Positions 1 to 9,263 are shown, numbered from the stretch's first letter. The stretch: DNA of 54,483 bases from JABMRP01 sp964444795 (GCA_964444795.1 CAYUIQ010000021.1:1-54483); one strand, 5' to 3'. A program made the numbers and translations. Notes: a model not told the origin generated them from the letters alone.

Positions 1-60
1 CCCGCGAAATCGGTCGTCGCCGTAAGTCGTTACCTGGACTATGGAAGTGCCATTCAGGCC

Positions 61-125
61 TGACACCGCTTACACTTACACCGCTTAGACTTAGACCGAT
101 TACGTCCCGCTTACGCGCTTACTCG
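61..125. repeat. Degenerate short repeats at window edge
   Basis: Read on the minus strand, this stretch contains about five imperfect copies of a TAAGCGG-like unit (taagcg, taagcgg, taatcgg, taagcgg, taagcgg) just downstream of the stop codon of the large propeller gene. Bases 1-60 show nothing recognisable. Function unknown; it may be chance or slippage-derived sequence. Confidence 0.3.
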
Positions 126-129
126 CGCA

Positions 130-3100
130 TCACTCCCGAACGGCCTCAATGCCGCTGAGAATCGGAGGCTTCGGACAGCCGGCGGCCGGGGTGAGATTCA
201 CGGTGAGATTACCGGAGACGGACACGCTGGGGAATTCCTTGACCAGCGCTTTGCGTGGCCCGCCGGCTTGCTGGGCGATGTCGAAGTGTTCGAGCACCTT
301 TTCGCCCTGCAAGGATACGTCGAACACGCGCTGGCCCGTCGCGAGCTCTTCTGGCTCGGCGAAATAAAGGCGCACCGTGTATCGGGCCGGTTCCCCGTCC
401 GGTTCGATCAGCCGAAACGCAAGCGGCTTGGCGTGCGCGTAGCCTGAGGTGAAGACCCATGGCGTGTCCGTGTCTTCGATCGAAAGTAGATCGCCGCCGT
501 GGCGGTAACACATGCTGGCGTCGTGCTGGTACGTGGGCAGCCAATCGCCGAGGATCCCCTGACCGCCGCGACTGGGATAGGGAATCCACAACCGCCGGTG
601 GTCGTCTTGCCGGAAGCCGGGCGCACCCAGATTGATCGACACGTGGCGGACCGGCGTGACGACCGGCTTGGCGAAATCGCCCGGGATGCCGAGACTCCAT
701 GCTCTGGCCTTGCGGCGCGGAACCAAGGCGATCGAGGTGAAGATGGGCGTGGCGCAGGTGCAGCCGGACCTTCCCTCCGGCGCAACGAACAGACCGCCGG
801 CCGGCACGGCTCCCAGTCCGCAGGCCAGCGACATATTGCCCAGCGGCGTGTATCCCGAGCAATCGTCGAGATTCTGGTGGGCGATGCCGCTGCGGTTGCC
901 GAACAGGGCCGACCCGGAACCTAGCAGATGGCTACAGCCGATGTAGCCGCGAAAGAGATTCAGCGGCTCGGGGCGTCCGGAAAGCGGATGGATATACGTC
1001 TTGGGCTCGCCGGTCCTGAGATGCCACACATGGGGCTCGGCATAAATCGCGTCGCCGACGATGATCGGCCGCTTGCGGTAGTTTCTTCTTCCACCCCAGA
1101 GAAACCGGCCCGTGTCGGTGGCAAAGGCGAACATTGCCCGGCGGGCGAACTCGCCGCGAAGAAACTCGCGATAGGGGTGCCCGAGGCTGCCTGTGCCGTG
1201 AACGACCACGACGCCGTCTTTGACCATGCAGGCGGCCGCCACGCGGCCGGCGGAAACGACCGTGTCATCGAGCGTGACGTCGGTCACGTTGATCGGTCGT
1301 TGCCAGCGCACGTTGCCGGTGTCCGCATCGAGAGCGACCAACTTGCGCAGGTCGGCGGGGATGGGGTTCCCCCGATTGTCGACGGCGCGGCGGTTCTCGA
1401 CCGACGTGTCTTCGATCGTCTCATCGAGTGCCCGGCGACGCTGGGGTTCGGTCAAGTTTCGATCGAGCAGGAAGAGCGTACCTTCGGCCACCGCGATCCC
1501 GCCGTGTTCGATGCCCTGGCCTTCGTACTTCCAGCGGAGCCGGCCGGTGTCGGTGTCGACGGAAAACACGGCCTCGCTGACCTTCAGGTCGGGCTTCCGC
1601 CGGGCCTCGTCGAGCACGGGCTGGCTGCCAAAGAGCCACTTCCCGCTCTTGGCGATCCACCCCCAACGATCCGCGGGAGGGGCGTACGTTTGCAGCGTGC
1701 GGCCGGTCGTAGCGTCGAGTCGCAGGCACGTCCGGTCGGCGATCACGATGAACAGGCCGTGCTCGTCGGCCACCATGTTGGAGGGCGCCAACGGCAGGCC
1801 GGTCCGCGTGGCCCCCAGTAGCGTACGCTGCCAGAGCAACAGGCCGTTGTAGATGTCGTAGGCCATCACCCGATCGTAGCCGGTGAGAAACATCGTGCTG
1901 CCGGAGACCAGCGGCATGGGGCCGGCCGCGTGTCGTTCGATTCGCTGCCGCGGGCCGGGCTTGCCGTACCAGAGGATCCCGAAGGGGCCCTTGACCAGCG
2001 GGTCTTCGCTGCAATACGTGTTGGCCGGCGTGGCGTAATTGTGCGTCCAGTCGCGGGAGTTGACGACCCGGCCGCGAACGACCTTACCCCAAGCGCCTTC
2101 GACGGTAACCCGCCCGCCGAGCGGCTCCAGGACCTTTAGTTCGGATAGAAGCTTGCCGGAATCCAACGTCGTGCCAAGCGACTCGCCCCCGGGTGGTTGA
2201 CCGGCGTAGACCACACCACCGCACGGCTTGCAGACGCGGAACAGTTCGCCGACGGAAACGGAAACCGAGCCACCGAGAAACGCGCCTTGGTCGACCACGA
2301 GGTTGAACACATACGGCGGAAAGGGCAACCGGCCGGACGCACGCTGCTGGGGCGTCATCCGCAAGACGGTGATTCGCCCGCCGTAGAGCCCGGCTGCGGA
2401 AAGAAGGTCTCTCGCTTGCTGCACCTTCTGGGCATCCGGTTCCAAGATGTATACGTTCAACTCGGTTCGCCGGACGATTTCATGCGCCAATTGAGCGGTG
2501 CCGCCGCCGACAATCAGGCAGTAGCCCCGGTCGGCTCCCGAGTCGTCGATAATCGCCTGGGCCGTGTCTTGGTGGAAATTCGTGAACCGGCCCGGAGCGT
2601 ACACCGGTTGCTCAGACGGCGCGAGTACGCTCTTCGGTTCGCCGGTCGACCGCCCGGGCTGGTAACACCGCACGCGCCCGTCGATCGTACTGACCAGCAG
2701 GCGCCCGTTGGCCACCGCCAGACCGCGCACCCGGCTGCCGGTCCGGTCGGTCCAGAGTTGCCGGCCGGTGCGCGCGTCGACAGCAAAGACGTCCGCCTCG
2801 CCGCCGGCATAGATCACGTCGCCGGCGAGGATCATCGCTTCGGTGGCCTTCAGAGGTGTCATCCACCGGCACTTTCGCGCAAACTTCGCGAACAGTTCCT
2901 CGGCCACCGCGGGCCACTGCTCGAACTTCTCCTTGCCCCACTTCAGCGACGTCTCCCGGAGTCGCCGTCCCATCGGGCTATCTTCACCGTACTCGGCAAG
3001 TGCCTCCAGGGCGGTCAGATAATCGGCCACGCGGTGCCGCTTGTAGGCCTCCTCGAACTCGCGGCACTCGGCCTTGGCCAACTCGGGCAGTAACTTCTGC

Positions 3101-4140
3101 TCGACGGCCAGCAGGTGGTCGTCGGTGGCGAAATAGGCCAGGTCGCCGTGAAATAGCACGCGCCGCGCACCGAACCAGTGGAACAGCAGATCGCCGTTTC
3201 GCGGCCGATTGTATTTGTCGATGAGCGTCTTATTCGGGTCGTACGCTAGAATAGCGGCCTGACCGTAGACGATGTTCTCGCCCCAAAGCTGTGCGTAGGA
3301 GCCGCCGTTGTGAAAGCGATATTCGTGATGGGGGATCGGAGTCTCCATCGGAATGCGGCTGCCGTCGGCCGTGCTCCAGCGCGCCGGAGCGGTGCGCGAG
3401 GTCATGTAGATCGAATCGTCCGCGGCCAGCAGGTAACCTTGCGGCGAAGGGCAGCCCACTCCGCCTTGATCCAACTGTCGGCGCCAGAGGATCTTTCCGC
3501 TTTTCGCGTCGACGGCAAGGAAATAAATGCCTTCGGAGGGGAACAGCCCGGCGGTGAAATAGGCGACGCCGTCGTGGACCATAACGCCGGTGCGCAGCGG
3601 CCAGAGCGACATGAACCGGCCGGTGCCCAGCATCTTCTCGTCGGTCGGCGCGCAGTCGACTTTCCACACGAGGCTTCCGCTTGCGGCGTCGAGACAGTAA
3701 GCCACGCCGTCGTCGGCACCGAAATAGACGTTGCCGCCCCAGATGGTCGGCGCCAATCGGGGCGGTGCGTCGGTGAAGAAAGTCCACCGCACCACACCGC
3801 TGGCCGCGTCGACGGCGTAGATCCGGTTCTCGGCCGAAGAGGCGAAGTAGACCGTGTCGCCGGCGGCGGTCACGCGAAACGCGTCGTCGAAGCTGACGTT
3901 GCTGGCGTTTTTCGTCGCCCCGTATCCGTTGACCGGCCGAGCCCAGCCCGCAGCCGGCGGAAAGGGCGAGTCGAGCATCCACCGCAACGACAGCGGCGGG
4001 GTCAGTTGCTCCGCCGTGACGCCCGTGCGACGGTTGTCGCGGGCGTAGGTGGGCCAATCTTCAGCCGGCGAACTGGTGGCAATGACCGCGATGAGGATCA
4101 ATATCAGGAACGGGCGTAACAGGTAGTTGCCGTGGACCAT
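130..4140 (-). CDS. Secreted PQQ-like propeller / methyltransferase-fold / malectin protein
   Basis: Protein of 1336 aa with a hydrophobic signal peptide (about residues 8-26, ending SSPAED). Visible order: PQQ-like propeller A (about 28-510, repeated blades of the type AVDA-SG-RW) with a helical Glu/Lys-rich insert at about 345-425; a class I methyltransferase-like Rossmann fold (about 535-665; glycine-rich LIVGGGT at 542-548, acidic strand end ILEPD at 565-569); a DWTH motif (697-700); propeller B (about 710-1140) with Cys 1069, 1107, 1127 and 1129; and a malectin-like carbohydrate-binding domain (about 1225-1334, ending ILSGIEA). Starts 8 nt after the DUF1080 gene stop, so probably co-transcribed. 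Known of the family: propellers of this type often serve as scaffolds or quinoprotein enzymes. Catalysis here is unproven, and a SAM-dependent activity outside the cytoplasm would be unexpected. The protein at 49123 carries the same modules in another order. Confidence 0.85.
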   Translation of the reverse strand: MVHGNYLLRPFLILILIAVIATSSPAEDWPTYARDNRRTGVTAEQLTPPLSLRWMLDSPFPPAAGWARPVNGYGATKNASNVSFDDAFRVTAAGDTVYFASSAENRIYAVDAASGVVRWTFFTDAPPRLAPTIWGGNVYFGADDGVAYCLDAASGSLVWKVDCAPTDEKMLGTGRFMSLWPLRTGVMVHDGVAYFTAGLFPSEGIYFLAVDAKSGKILWRRQLDQGGVGCPSPQGYLLAADDSIYMTSRTAPARWSTADGSRIPMETPIPHHEYRFHNGGSYAQLWGENIVYGQAAILAYDPNKTLIDKYNRPRNGDLLFHWFGARRVLFHGDLAYFATDDHLLAVEQKLLPELAKAECREFEEAYKRHRVADYLTALEALAEYGEDSPMGRRLRETSLKWGKEKFEQWPAVAEELFAKFARKCRWMTPLKATEAMILAGDVIYAGGEADVFAVDARTGRQLWTDRTGSRVRGLAVANGRLLVSTIDGRVRCYQPGRSTGEPKSVLAPSEQPVYAPGRFTNFHQDTAQAIIDDSGADRGYCLIVGGGTAQLAHEIVRRTELNVYILEPDAQKVQQARDLLSAAGLYGGRITVLRMTPQQRASGRLPFPPYVFNLVVDQGAFLGGSVSVSVGELFRVCKPCGGVVYAGQPPGGESLGTTLDSGKLLSELKVLEPLGGRVTVEGAWGKVVRGRVVNSRDWTHNYATPANTYCSEDPLVKGPFGILWYGKPGPRQRIERHAAGPMPLVSGSTMFLTGYDRVMAYDIYNGLLLWQRTLLGATRTGLPLAPSNMVADEHGLFIVIADRTCLRLDATTGRTLQTYAPPADRWGWIAKSGKWLFGSQPVLDEARRKPDLKVSEAVFSVDTDTGRLRWKYEGQGIEHGGIAVAEGTLFLLDRNLTEPQRRRALDETIEDTSVENRRAVDNRGNPIPADLRKLVALDADTGNVRWQRPINVTDVTLDDTVVSAGRVAAACMVKDGVVVVHGTGSLGHPYREFLRGEFARRAMFAFATDTGRFLWGGRRNYRKRPIIVGDAIYAEPHVWHLRTGEPKTYIHPLSGRPEPLNLFRGYIGCSHLLGSGSALFGNRSGIAHQNLDDCSGYTPLGNMSLACGLGAVPAGGLFVAPEGRSGCTCATPIFTSIALVPRRKARAWSLGIPGDFAKPVVTPVRHVSINLGAPGFRQDDHRRLWIPYPSRGGQGILGDWLPTYQHDASMCYRHGGDLLSIEDTDTPWVFTSGYAHAKPLAFRLIEPDGEPARYTVRLYFAEPEELATGQRVFDVSLQGEKVLEHFDIAQQAGGPRKALVKEFPSVSVSGNLTVNLTPAAGCPKPPILSGIEAVRE

Positions 4141-4148
4141 CGCGATTC

Positions 4149-4904
4149 CTACAACTGCTTCACGTGGATATTGCGAAACTGGATCAGGCTCGAAGCCGGG
4201 CTGAATTGGCCGGTTTTCTTATTCTTGCCGCCGTGGTGTTGCAGCGCGATGGGGCCTTCGGCCGGGATGCCGGGGAGCCGGACGTCGTCGATCACCGTCT
4301 TGCCGTTGAGTTGGACCGTTAGCCGCTCGCCTCGCATCGAAATGACCATCGTGTTCCATTGGCCCACCGGGCGGTCGGCGTGAACCTTGGGAACACAACC
4401 GGCGCGGGTTTCCGGCGGCATGCTCTTGTCGTTTCGATAGCCCCAGACTTCGCCGGACCCCTCGGGCCAGCACCAGAGGTTCACCTGCGACTTGCCCTGA
4501 CCGCGGAGAAAAATGCCCGAGTCGGCGTTGGGTCGCGGGGTCTTGATCACCTTTCCGGCGTCGTCCGTCTTGTAGGAACCGTCGGGCAAGATGGTCGGCA
4601 TGGGGTACAGACCCGTGGTTCTTTTGAATCGCCACTCGATGTGCAGCGAAAAATCGCCGAACGATTCCTCGGTCCAGAGGTTGCGGTCGCCGGTGGCCTC
4701 CGATTGGGCATCGTAGTCGATCACCCCGTCGACGACTTTCCAATGCCCGTTGTCGCCTTCGGGCACCTTCCAGCCGGCCAGCGTCCGGCCGTCGAACAAC
4801 GGCTTCCAACCGTCGCCTTCCGGCGGCGCTGCTGTAAGTTGCGAGGTGGTAACGATAAGTCCGAAGCAAACCGAGATCAACGTCCAAATCGCGAGCGTCT
4901 TCAT
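4149..4904 (-). CDS. DUF1080 (3-keto-disaccharide hydrolase-like) secreted protein
   Basis: Protein of 251 aa with a signal peptide (residues 1 to about 25, cleavage near TAAPP). It is followed directly by the family's opening motif (FDGRTLAGWK) and a jelly-roll region with the typical features GDFSLHIEWR, NADSGIFLRG, QWNTMVISM and GPIALQHHG. DUF1080 is a concanavalin-like fold widespread in Planctomycetota and Bacteroidota; some members act on 3-keto-glycosides. The predicted location is periplasmic or extracellular. A good Shine-Dalgarno (GGAGGA) precedes the ATG. It lies upstream of, and 8 nt from, the large propeller/malectin gene, so both products probably act on the same carbohydrate-related substrate. 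The substrate cannot be read from sequence. Confidence 0.85.
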   Translation of the reverse strand: MKTLAIWTLISVCFGLIVTTSQLTAAPPEGDGWKPLFDGRTLAGWKVPEGDNGHWKVVDGVIDYDAQSEATGDRNLWTEESFGDFSLHIEWRFKRTTGLYPMPTILPDGSYKTDDAGKVIKTPRPNADSGIFLRGQGKSQVNLWCWPEGSGEVWGYRNDKSMPPETRAGCVPKVHADRPVGQWNTMVISMRGERLTVQLNGKTVIDDVRLPGIPAEGPIALQHHGGKNKKTGQFSPASSLIQFRNIHVKQL

Positions 4905-5017
4905 GGAAAGGTCCTCCGGGGAGAGAGATCGAGTGGGCCGGGTTGCCGAACAATCATAGCCTACCGCACGGGGTCGTGGGGAGCCAGTGTTCGTTGGCGT
5001 GGCACCCGGCGTAAATC

Positions 5018-5074
5018 GTAACCCGAAGCGTCAGCGAGGCAGCCTTCTCGGTCCTCGCTGACGCTTCGGGTTAC
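5018..5074. repeat. Perfect 22-bp inverted repeat
   Basis: Arms at 5018-5039 and 5053-5074 are exact reverse complements (arm begins GTAACCCGAAGCG) around a 13-nt loop. It sits between the KAS III gene end (5108) and the DUF1080 gene start (4904), so it could terminate the E1/KAS operon, although no T-run follows on the minus strand. It resembles the short palindromic dispersed repeats common in planctomycete intergenic DNA. Confidence 0.8.
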
Positions 5075-5107
5075 TAAGTCGACAGCCCCCAAGTCCGAAC
5101 GCAGTCG

Positions 5108-6427
5108 CTACCACTCGACCGAAATGGCGGCCGTGGTTACGCCGGCACCTACCGAGCAGAGGACGAGCTGGTCACCCGGGTGGAGGCCTTCCTCCAACTC
5201 GGTCAGCGCGATGGGGATGCTGGCGCTGGACGTGTTGCCGACCCGATCGACGTTGAGATAGTAGCGGTCGAACGACACGCCGCTTCGCTTGGCCGCCGCC
5301 TTGAGGATACGCCCGTTGGCCTGATGGGGAACGACCCAACGTGTGTCGTCGGCATTCCACCCGGTCTTGGCCAGACAGTCGCGAACGAGCGTGGCGAAAC
5401 TCTCGGTAGCCAGGCGGAACAGGGCCGGGCCGTCGACGCGGATCCACGGATCGGCCGAGCCGTGCCCGTTGGCCACGAGGTAACCGGGCTCCTCGCGCCG
5501 GGCCATGCGCAGGCCGCGCGAATCGGCGCCCAGGATGATCTGGCGGATGCGGTGTCCCGTATTTCCCGCCGAAATGATCGCCGCTCCGGCCCCGTCGCCG
5601 AAGATGAAGCACGTATTGCGGTCCGACCGGTCCAAGAGCCGCGATTGCATGTCGGCCCCGACGGCCAACACGTTTCGGGCCAACCCGGAGAGGATCATCC
5701 CCCGGGCCATCGAGACGGCGTAGAGCCAGCCGGAGCACGCGGCGTTGAGGTCAAAGGCCGGCACGTTACACAAGTTGAGCCGATCCTGCAACACGCTGGC
5801 GGTCGAGGGCATGGCGAAGTCGGGCGTGGTGGTCGAGAGGATCACCGCATCGATGTCGCCGGTCGAGATGCCCGAGTTGCGGATCGCCTCCAGCGAGGCG
5901 GCGTAGGCCATGTCCGAGGGTTTTTCTTCGTGGGAGGCCCAATGCCGGCAGCGCACACCGGTTACTTGTTCGACGTAGTTCTCGGAGATGCCGGGAAAAG
6001 AGTTGGCCAGTTCGGCGTTGGTCACGACGCGCTGCGGCAGGTAGCCGCCGATCCCCAAAATGACGGTCCCCCCTTCGACGTCGGCGGCCGTCCGGACGGG
6101 CGGCGAGACGGGCGGGGGTAGAGGGATCTCGTCGGCTTCGGCGGCTGGAGGAATCCAATCCTTCATCGCCGGATCGGAGGTCTCGATTTCCATGACCGGA
6201 TCGGAGAACAAGATCGTTTCGCCCTCGAGATGCAGCAACTGGATCACGAGGCCGTCGCACGGGGCCTCGAAGTCGAAGACCGCCTTGGCGCTGTCGATTT
6301 GGGCCAGTGCCTGCCCTTTGTCGAAGCGGTCGCCTTCGGCCAGATACCACTCGATCACCGTCGCTTCGGTTTCCGAAGCGCCTTGGGCGGGCAAGTAGAG
6401 TGCCATACGAAAACTGTTGCCGTCCAT
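5108..6427 (-). CDS. Lipoyl domain fused to beta-ketoacyl synthase III
   Basis: Protein of 439 aa. N-terminal lipoyl/biotinyl-type domain (about 8-83) with a candidate lipoylation lysine K48 in the turn DSAKA and the paired motif EAPCDG. A Pro/Ala/Glu linker (about 92-118) leads to a complete KAS III (FabH-like) domain (about 121-439) with the catalytic triad Cys231 (NAACSG), His368 (VPHQAN) and Asn398 (GNTSSAS). FabH enzymes normally condense acyl-CoA with malonyl-ACP. The tethered lipoyl arm and the translationally coupled E1 gene (stop TGA and start ATG share one base) suggest that the acyl primer comes from acyl-dihydrolipoamide instead. The start is ATG at 6427; a GTG three bases earlier is also possible. 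No E2 acyltransferase domain is present. Domains are clear; the mechanism is inference. Confidence 0.9.
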   Translation of the reverse strand: MDGNSFRMALYLPAQGASETEATVIEWYLAEGDRFDKGQALAQIDSAKAVFDFEAPCDGLVIQLLHLEGETILFSDPVMEIETSDPAMKDWIPPAAEADEIPLPPPVSPPVRTAADVEGGTVILGIGGYLPQRVVTNAELANSFPGISENYVEQVTGVRCRHWASHEEKPSDMAYAASLEAIRNSGISTGDIDAVILSTTTPDFAMPSTASVLQDRLNLCNVPAFDLNAACSGWLYAVSMARGMILSGLARNVLAVGADMQSRLLDRSDRNTCFIFGDGAGAAIISAGNTGHRIRQIILGADSRGLRMARREEPGYLVANGHGSADPWIRVDGPALFRLATESFATLVRDCLAKTGWNADDTRWVVPHQANGRILKAAAKRSGVSFDRYYLNVDRVGNTSSASIPIALTELEEGLHPGDQLVLCSVGAGVTTAAISVEW

Positions 6428-8442
6428 CACCTCTCTCCGATCATTCTCTCAACGGTTGCCAGGATCTTGTCGGCGTTGGGCCGGTAGTGGCTTTCCAATT
6501 CGGGGGCAAAGGGGACCGGCAGGTCGGGCGCGGCCAACAACTGCGCCGGACATTTCAACGTGGCCCGGCCGTGACGGAGAATCTGCGAGATGATCCGATT
6601 GCCCAAGCCGCCCGACTCGCCGCATTCCTGTACCACCAGTAGCCGCGAGGTCTTCTCCACCGAGTCGATGATCGGGTCGAGGTCGAGCGGCTGCAATACG
6701 AAGGGATTCCACACCTCGACGGAATGCTCGCTGCGAGCCGCCGCCGCAGTGGCCTCGTGAACCATCGCACCGGTGGCCACGATCGTCACGTCCTCGCCCT
6801 CGGTATAGCGGCGCGATCTCCAGACCGAGCGCACGTCGCCGTCGAAATCGACCGGGCCGCTCTTGCTCCAGTAGAGCAGCTTGTGCTCGAAGACCAGGCA
6901 CGGGTTGCGATCGGCGAAACCGGCGATCAGCGCCTCGTAGGTTTCCTGTGCCGTGGCCGGGTAGAGAAGCTTCAGCCCGGGGAACCGGCCCCACAACCCT
7001 TCGTATTCACCCGAATGAAAGGCCCCCATCGTCAACCCGCCGCCACAGGGAAGCCGCATCAGAATCGGCGCGTCGCAGCCCGAGCGAAAGTGCCACGTAC
7101 CCGCGTTGAGGCCCAGTTGGGTCACCGCCTCGGTCGAAAAATCGGCGAACTGGAATTCCATGATCGGGAGACCGCCCACTTGCGATGCACCCAGACAGAA
7201 CCCCACCAGCCCCGACTCGCACAAGGGCATGTCGATCACCCGCTGCGGGCCATGCCGGTCGATGAGCCCTTTGCAGGTCTTGAATGCCGATCCGTAGGTG
7301 CCGACGTCGAGCCCGACGAGAAACGCCCGCGGGTGGTCGGTCAGAATCGTGTCGAGCGCCCGGTTGACCGCCTCGCCGTTCTTCAGTCGCTTGGCCTGGA
7401 ACGGCTTGACGGGTGCCGGCGAGGACGAGGCATACACGTCGCCGCGACGCACGACCGGATCGGGACGAGCAACCGGCACGGCCCGGGCGATCACTTCGTT
7501 GACTTCCTCTTCGATCTCCTGCTCCCAGGCGGCAACCTCGTCCGCGGAAACCGCGCAGGCCTCCAGCAGCCGCGCGCGGGTCTTGGGCAGCGGATCGCGC
7601 TGTTGCCACTGGGCCATCTGTTCGTCGCTGACGTAGTCGGCCTTGTCGTAGGCGGCGTGTCCCACCAGACGCACGGTGCGGCACTCGAGGATTGCCGGCG
7701 CCGGGTCCTCGGCCATGGCGGCCAGGGCATCCCACACGGCCGTGTACACCTCCCAAACGTCGGTGCCGTCGATCGTGCGGCCCGTGATGCCGTAACCGGC
7801 GGCCCGGTCGGAGAGATTCTCGCAACGGTATTGGGCGGCCGTCGGCGTGGAAAACGAGAGGCCGTTGTTCTGCACCACAAACAGCACCGGCGCGCGGCGC
7901 ACCGAAGCGATGTTCAGCGCCTCGTGAAACTCGCCCGTGCTACTCCCGCCATCGCCGACCACCGCCAATCCGAAGACCTTCTCGCCGCCGGAGCGAGCCG
8001 CCCATGCGCCGCCGACCACCAGGCTCAGCATCTTGCCCAGATGGCTGATCATCGGCAGTCGCCGGTTACGGGCGTCGCCATGGTGGCAGTTGCCTTCGCG
8101 CCCATGGGTCAGGCTGTCGGCATTGGCCATGTACTGGCATACCAACTGATAGGGGGTCGCGCCGAACAACAAATGGGAGGCGAAATCCCGGTGCAGAAAC
8201 GAGACGATATCCCTCCCCGGACGCAGCGGCAGGGCCATCCCCACCGCCGTGGCCTCGTTGCCGTTGCTTTGGGTCACCGTCCCCTTGACGTACCCCTTTT
8301 GGAACAATTCCAGCAGCCGCGCCTCGATGCGACGCGAGCGGACCATCGTGCGGTAGGCCACCGGAAGCAACGCTTCGAGCGAGAGTTTCTCCGGAAACTG
8401 GACCACGGCGGAAGTCGGGATTTCGGCGGACGATTGGATCAA
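6427..8442 (-). CDS. 2-oxoacid dehydrogenase E1, alpha and beta fused
   Basis: Protein of 671 aa. The N-terminal half is E1-alpha with the thiamine diphosphate motif (GDG at 163-165 through NN at 192-193) and a phosphorylation-loop-like HGREGNCHHGD (113-123). A linker (about 320-350) is followed by E1-beta (transketolase pyrimidine and C-terminal domains, about 355-671, with MPLCESGLVGF and GLTMGAFHSG). It should decarboxylate a 2-oxoacid and reductively acylate a lipoyl group; the overall look is of branched-chain or pyruvate type. The next gene supplies a lipoyl domain fused to a ketosynthase. No E2 acyltransferase or E3 gene lies in the window. The best start I see is TTG at 8442, with GAGG 9 nt upstream; the first in-frame ATG is residue 33, too far into the domain. 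Confidence 0.88.
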   Translation of the reverse strand: MIQSSAEIPTSAVVQFPEKLSLEALLPVAYRTMVRSRRIEARLLELFQKGYVKGTVTQSNGNEATAVGMALPLRPGRDIVSFLHRDFASHLLFGATPYQLVCQYMANADSLTHGREGNCHHGDARNRRLPMISHLGKMLSLVVGGAWAARSGGEKVFGLAVVGDGGSSTGEFHEALNIASVRRAPVLFVVQNNGLSFSTPTAAQYRCENLSDRAAGYGITGRTIDGTDVWEVYTAVWDALAAMAEDPAPAILECRTVRLVGHAAYDKADYVSDEQMAQWQQRDPLPKTRARLLEACAVSADEVAAWEQEIEEEVNEVIARAVPVARPDPVVRRGDVYASSSPAPVKPFQAKRLKNGEAVNRALDTILTDHPRAFLVGLDVGTYGSAFKTCKGLIDRHGPQRVIDMPLCESGLVGFCLGASQVGGLPIMEFQFADFSTEAVTQLGLNAGTWHFRSGCDAPILMRLPCGGGLTMGAFHSGEYEGLWGRFPGLKLLYPATAQETYEALIAGFADRNPCLVFEHKLLYWSKSGPVDFDGDVRSVWRSRRYTEGEDVTIVATGAMVHEATAAAARSEHSVEVWNPFVLQPLDLDPIIDSVEKTSRLLVVQECGESGGLGNRIISQILRHGRATLKCPAQLLAAPDLPVPFAPELESHYRPNADKILATVERMIGER

Positions 8443-8694
8443 CGGAACACACCTCGAAAAATGGGAAGTTCCAGAACACTAGCCAACCTGCGCATGATGC
8501 GAAGATCAGCCCTCGAATCGGTCGCGCATTGTACTGGTATTCACTGGATGAGTCATCCCCGAGGAGACCTTCGCGGACGCGACCCAACGGAATGATTACG
8601 CCGCGATTACCTGCTCATTACCTACCCCGCTGTGGGGCTTCACGGCCTGGAAAAATAAGACGTCTACACAGCATGAGGTGACTTAGGGACTTGC

Positions 8695-8721
8695 GGTGAG
8701 CATGGATCTCATAGGCTCACC
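8695..8721 (-). terminator. Hairpin just after greA stop
   Basis: Seven-bp perfect inverted repeat (8695-8701 with 8715-8721, GGTGAGC/GCTCACC) beginning 3 nt past the greA stop codon. No clear T-run follows on the minus strand, so intrinsic termination is possible but not certain. The rest of the 281-nt space between greA and the E1 gene holds no gene I can support. Confidence 0.4.
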
Positions 8722-8723
8722 CT

Positions 8724-9203
8724 TTATTCATCGACACGAATTTCGAGGATCTCGAATCGCAACGTGCCCTGGGGTACTTCGATTTCGGCCGTCTCCCCCA
8801 CTTTCTTGCCCATGAGACCCTGGGCCAAAGGGCTGGTCACGAGAATCTTGCCCGTGTCGTAGTCTTCTTCTCCGGCACCAACCAGCGTGAATTCTTCCTC
8901 GTCGTCGAATCCCAGATCATTCACCTTCACGGTCACACCGAAGGAGACCTCCTCGGTGTTGATTTTCGAGGGATCGATCAGCGCGGCCCGGGAGAGCTTG
9001 TCGCGGAGGAGGTTGATCTTGGCCTGGAGCATGCCTTGGCTTTCCCTGGCGCCGTGATACTCGGCGTTTTCGCTCAGATCGCCTTCGCCCCGGGCGGTGG
9101 CGAGTCGTTCGAGAATGATGGGCATCTCGACGGTATCGAGGTGCTCCATTTCGGCTTTCAGCTTATCATAGCCCTTGCGCGTCATGGGGATGCGGTCCGA
9201 CAT
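8724..9203 (-). CDS. greA: Transcription elongation factor GreA
   Basis: Protein of 159 aa, the normal GreA length. The N-terminal coiled-coil hairpin carries the acidic tip and signature (about 36-58, GDLSENAEYHGARE), followed by the C-terminal FKBP-like domain (SPLAQGLMGKKVGE). GreA binds the secondary channel of RNA polymerase and stimulates cleavage of backtracked transcripts. GGAG lies 9 nt before the ATG. It is downstream of hemB on the same strand but separated by a probable hemB terminator, so it probably has its own promoter. Confidence 0.95.
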   Translation of the reverse strand: MSDRIPMTRKGYDKLKAEMEHLDTVEMPIILERLATARGEGDLSENAEYHGARESQGMLQAKINLLRDKLSRAALIDPSKINTEEVSFGVTVKVNDLGFDDEEEFTLVGAGEEDYDTGKILVTSPLAQGLMGKKVGETAEIEVPQGTLRFEILEIRVDE

Positions 9204-9225
9204 GGCTTATTCTCCCGCCATCGTG

Positions 9226-9263
9226 AAACAAAAGGCGACTACCCCGCCAGCGGGGGCAGTCGC
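9226..9263 (-). terminator. Rho-independent terminator of hemB
   Basis: Read on the minus strand, a GC-rich stem (9235-9247 pairing with 9250-9263, outer arms AGTCGC/GCGACT and inner GCGGGG/CCCCGC) is followed immediately by CTTTTGTTT. It lies 70 nt past the hemB stop and before greA, which fits an intrinsic terminator for hemB. Confidence 0.75.

Noticed and set aside
6724..8595. 623-codon plus frame
   Set aside because: Antisense to the E1 fusion gene; no domain, typical high-GC shadow.
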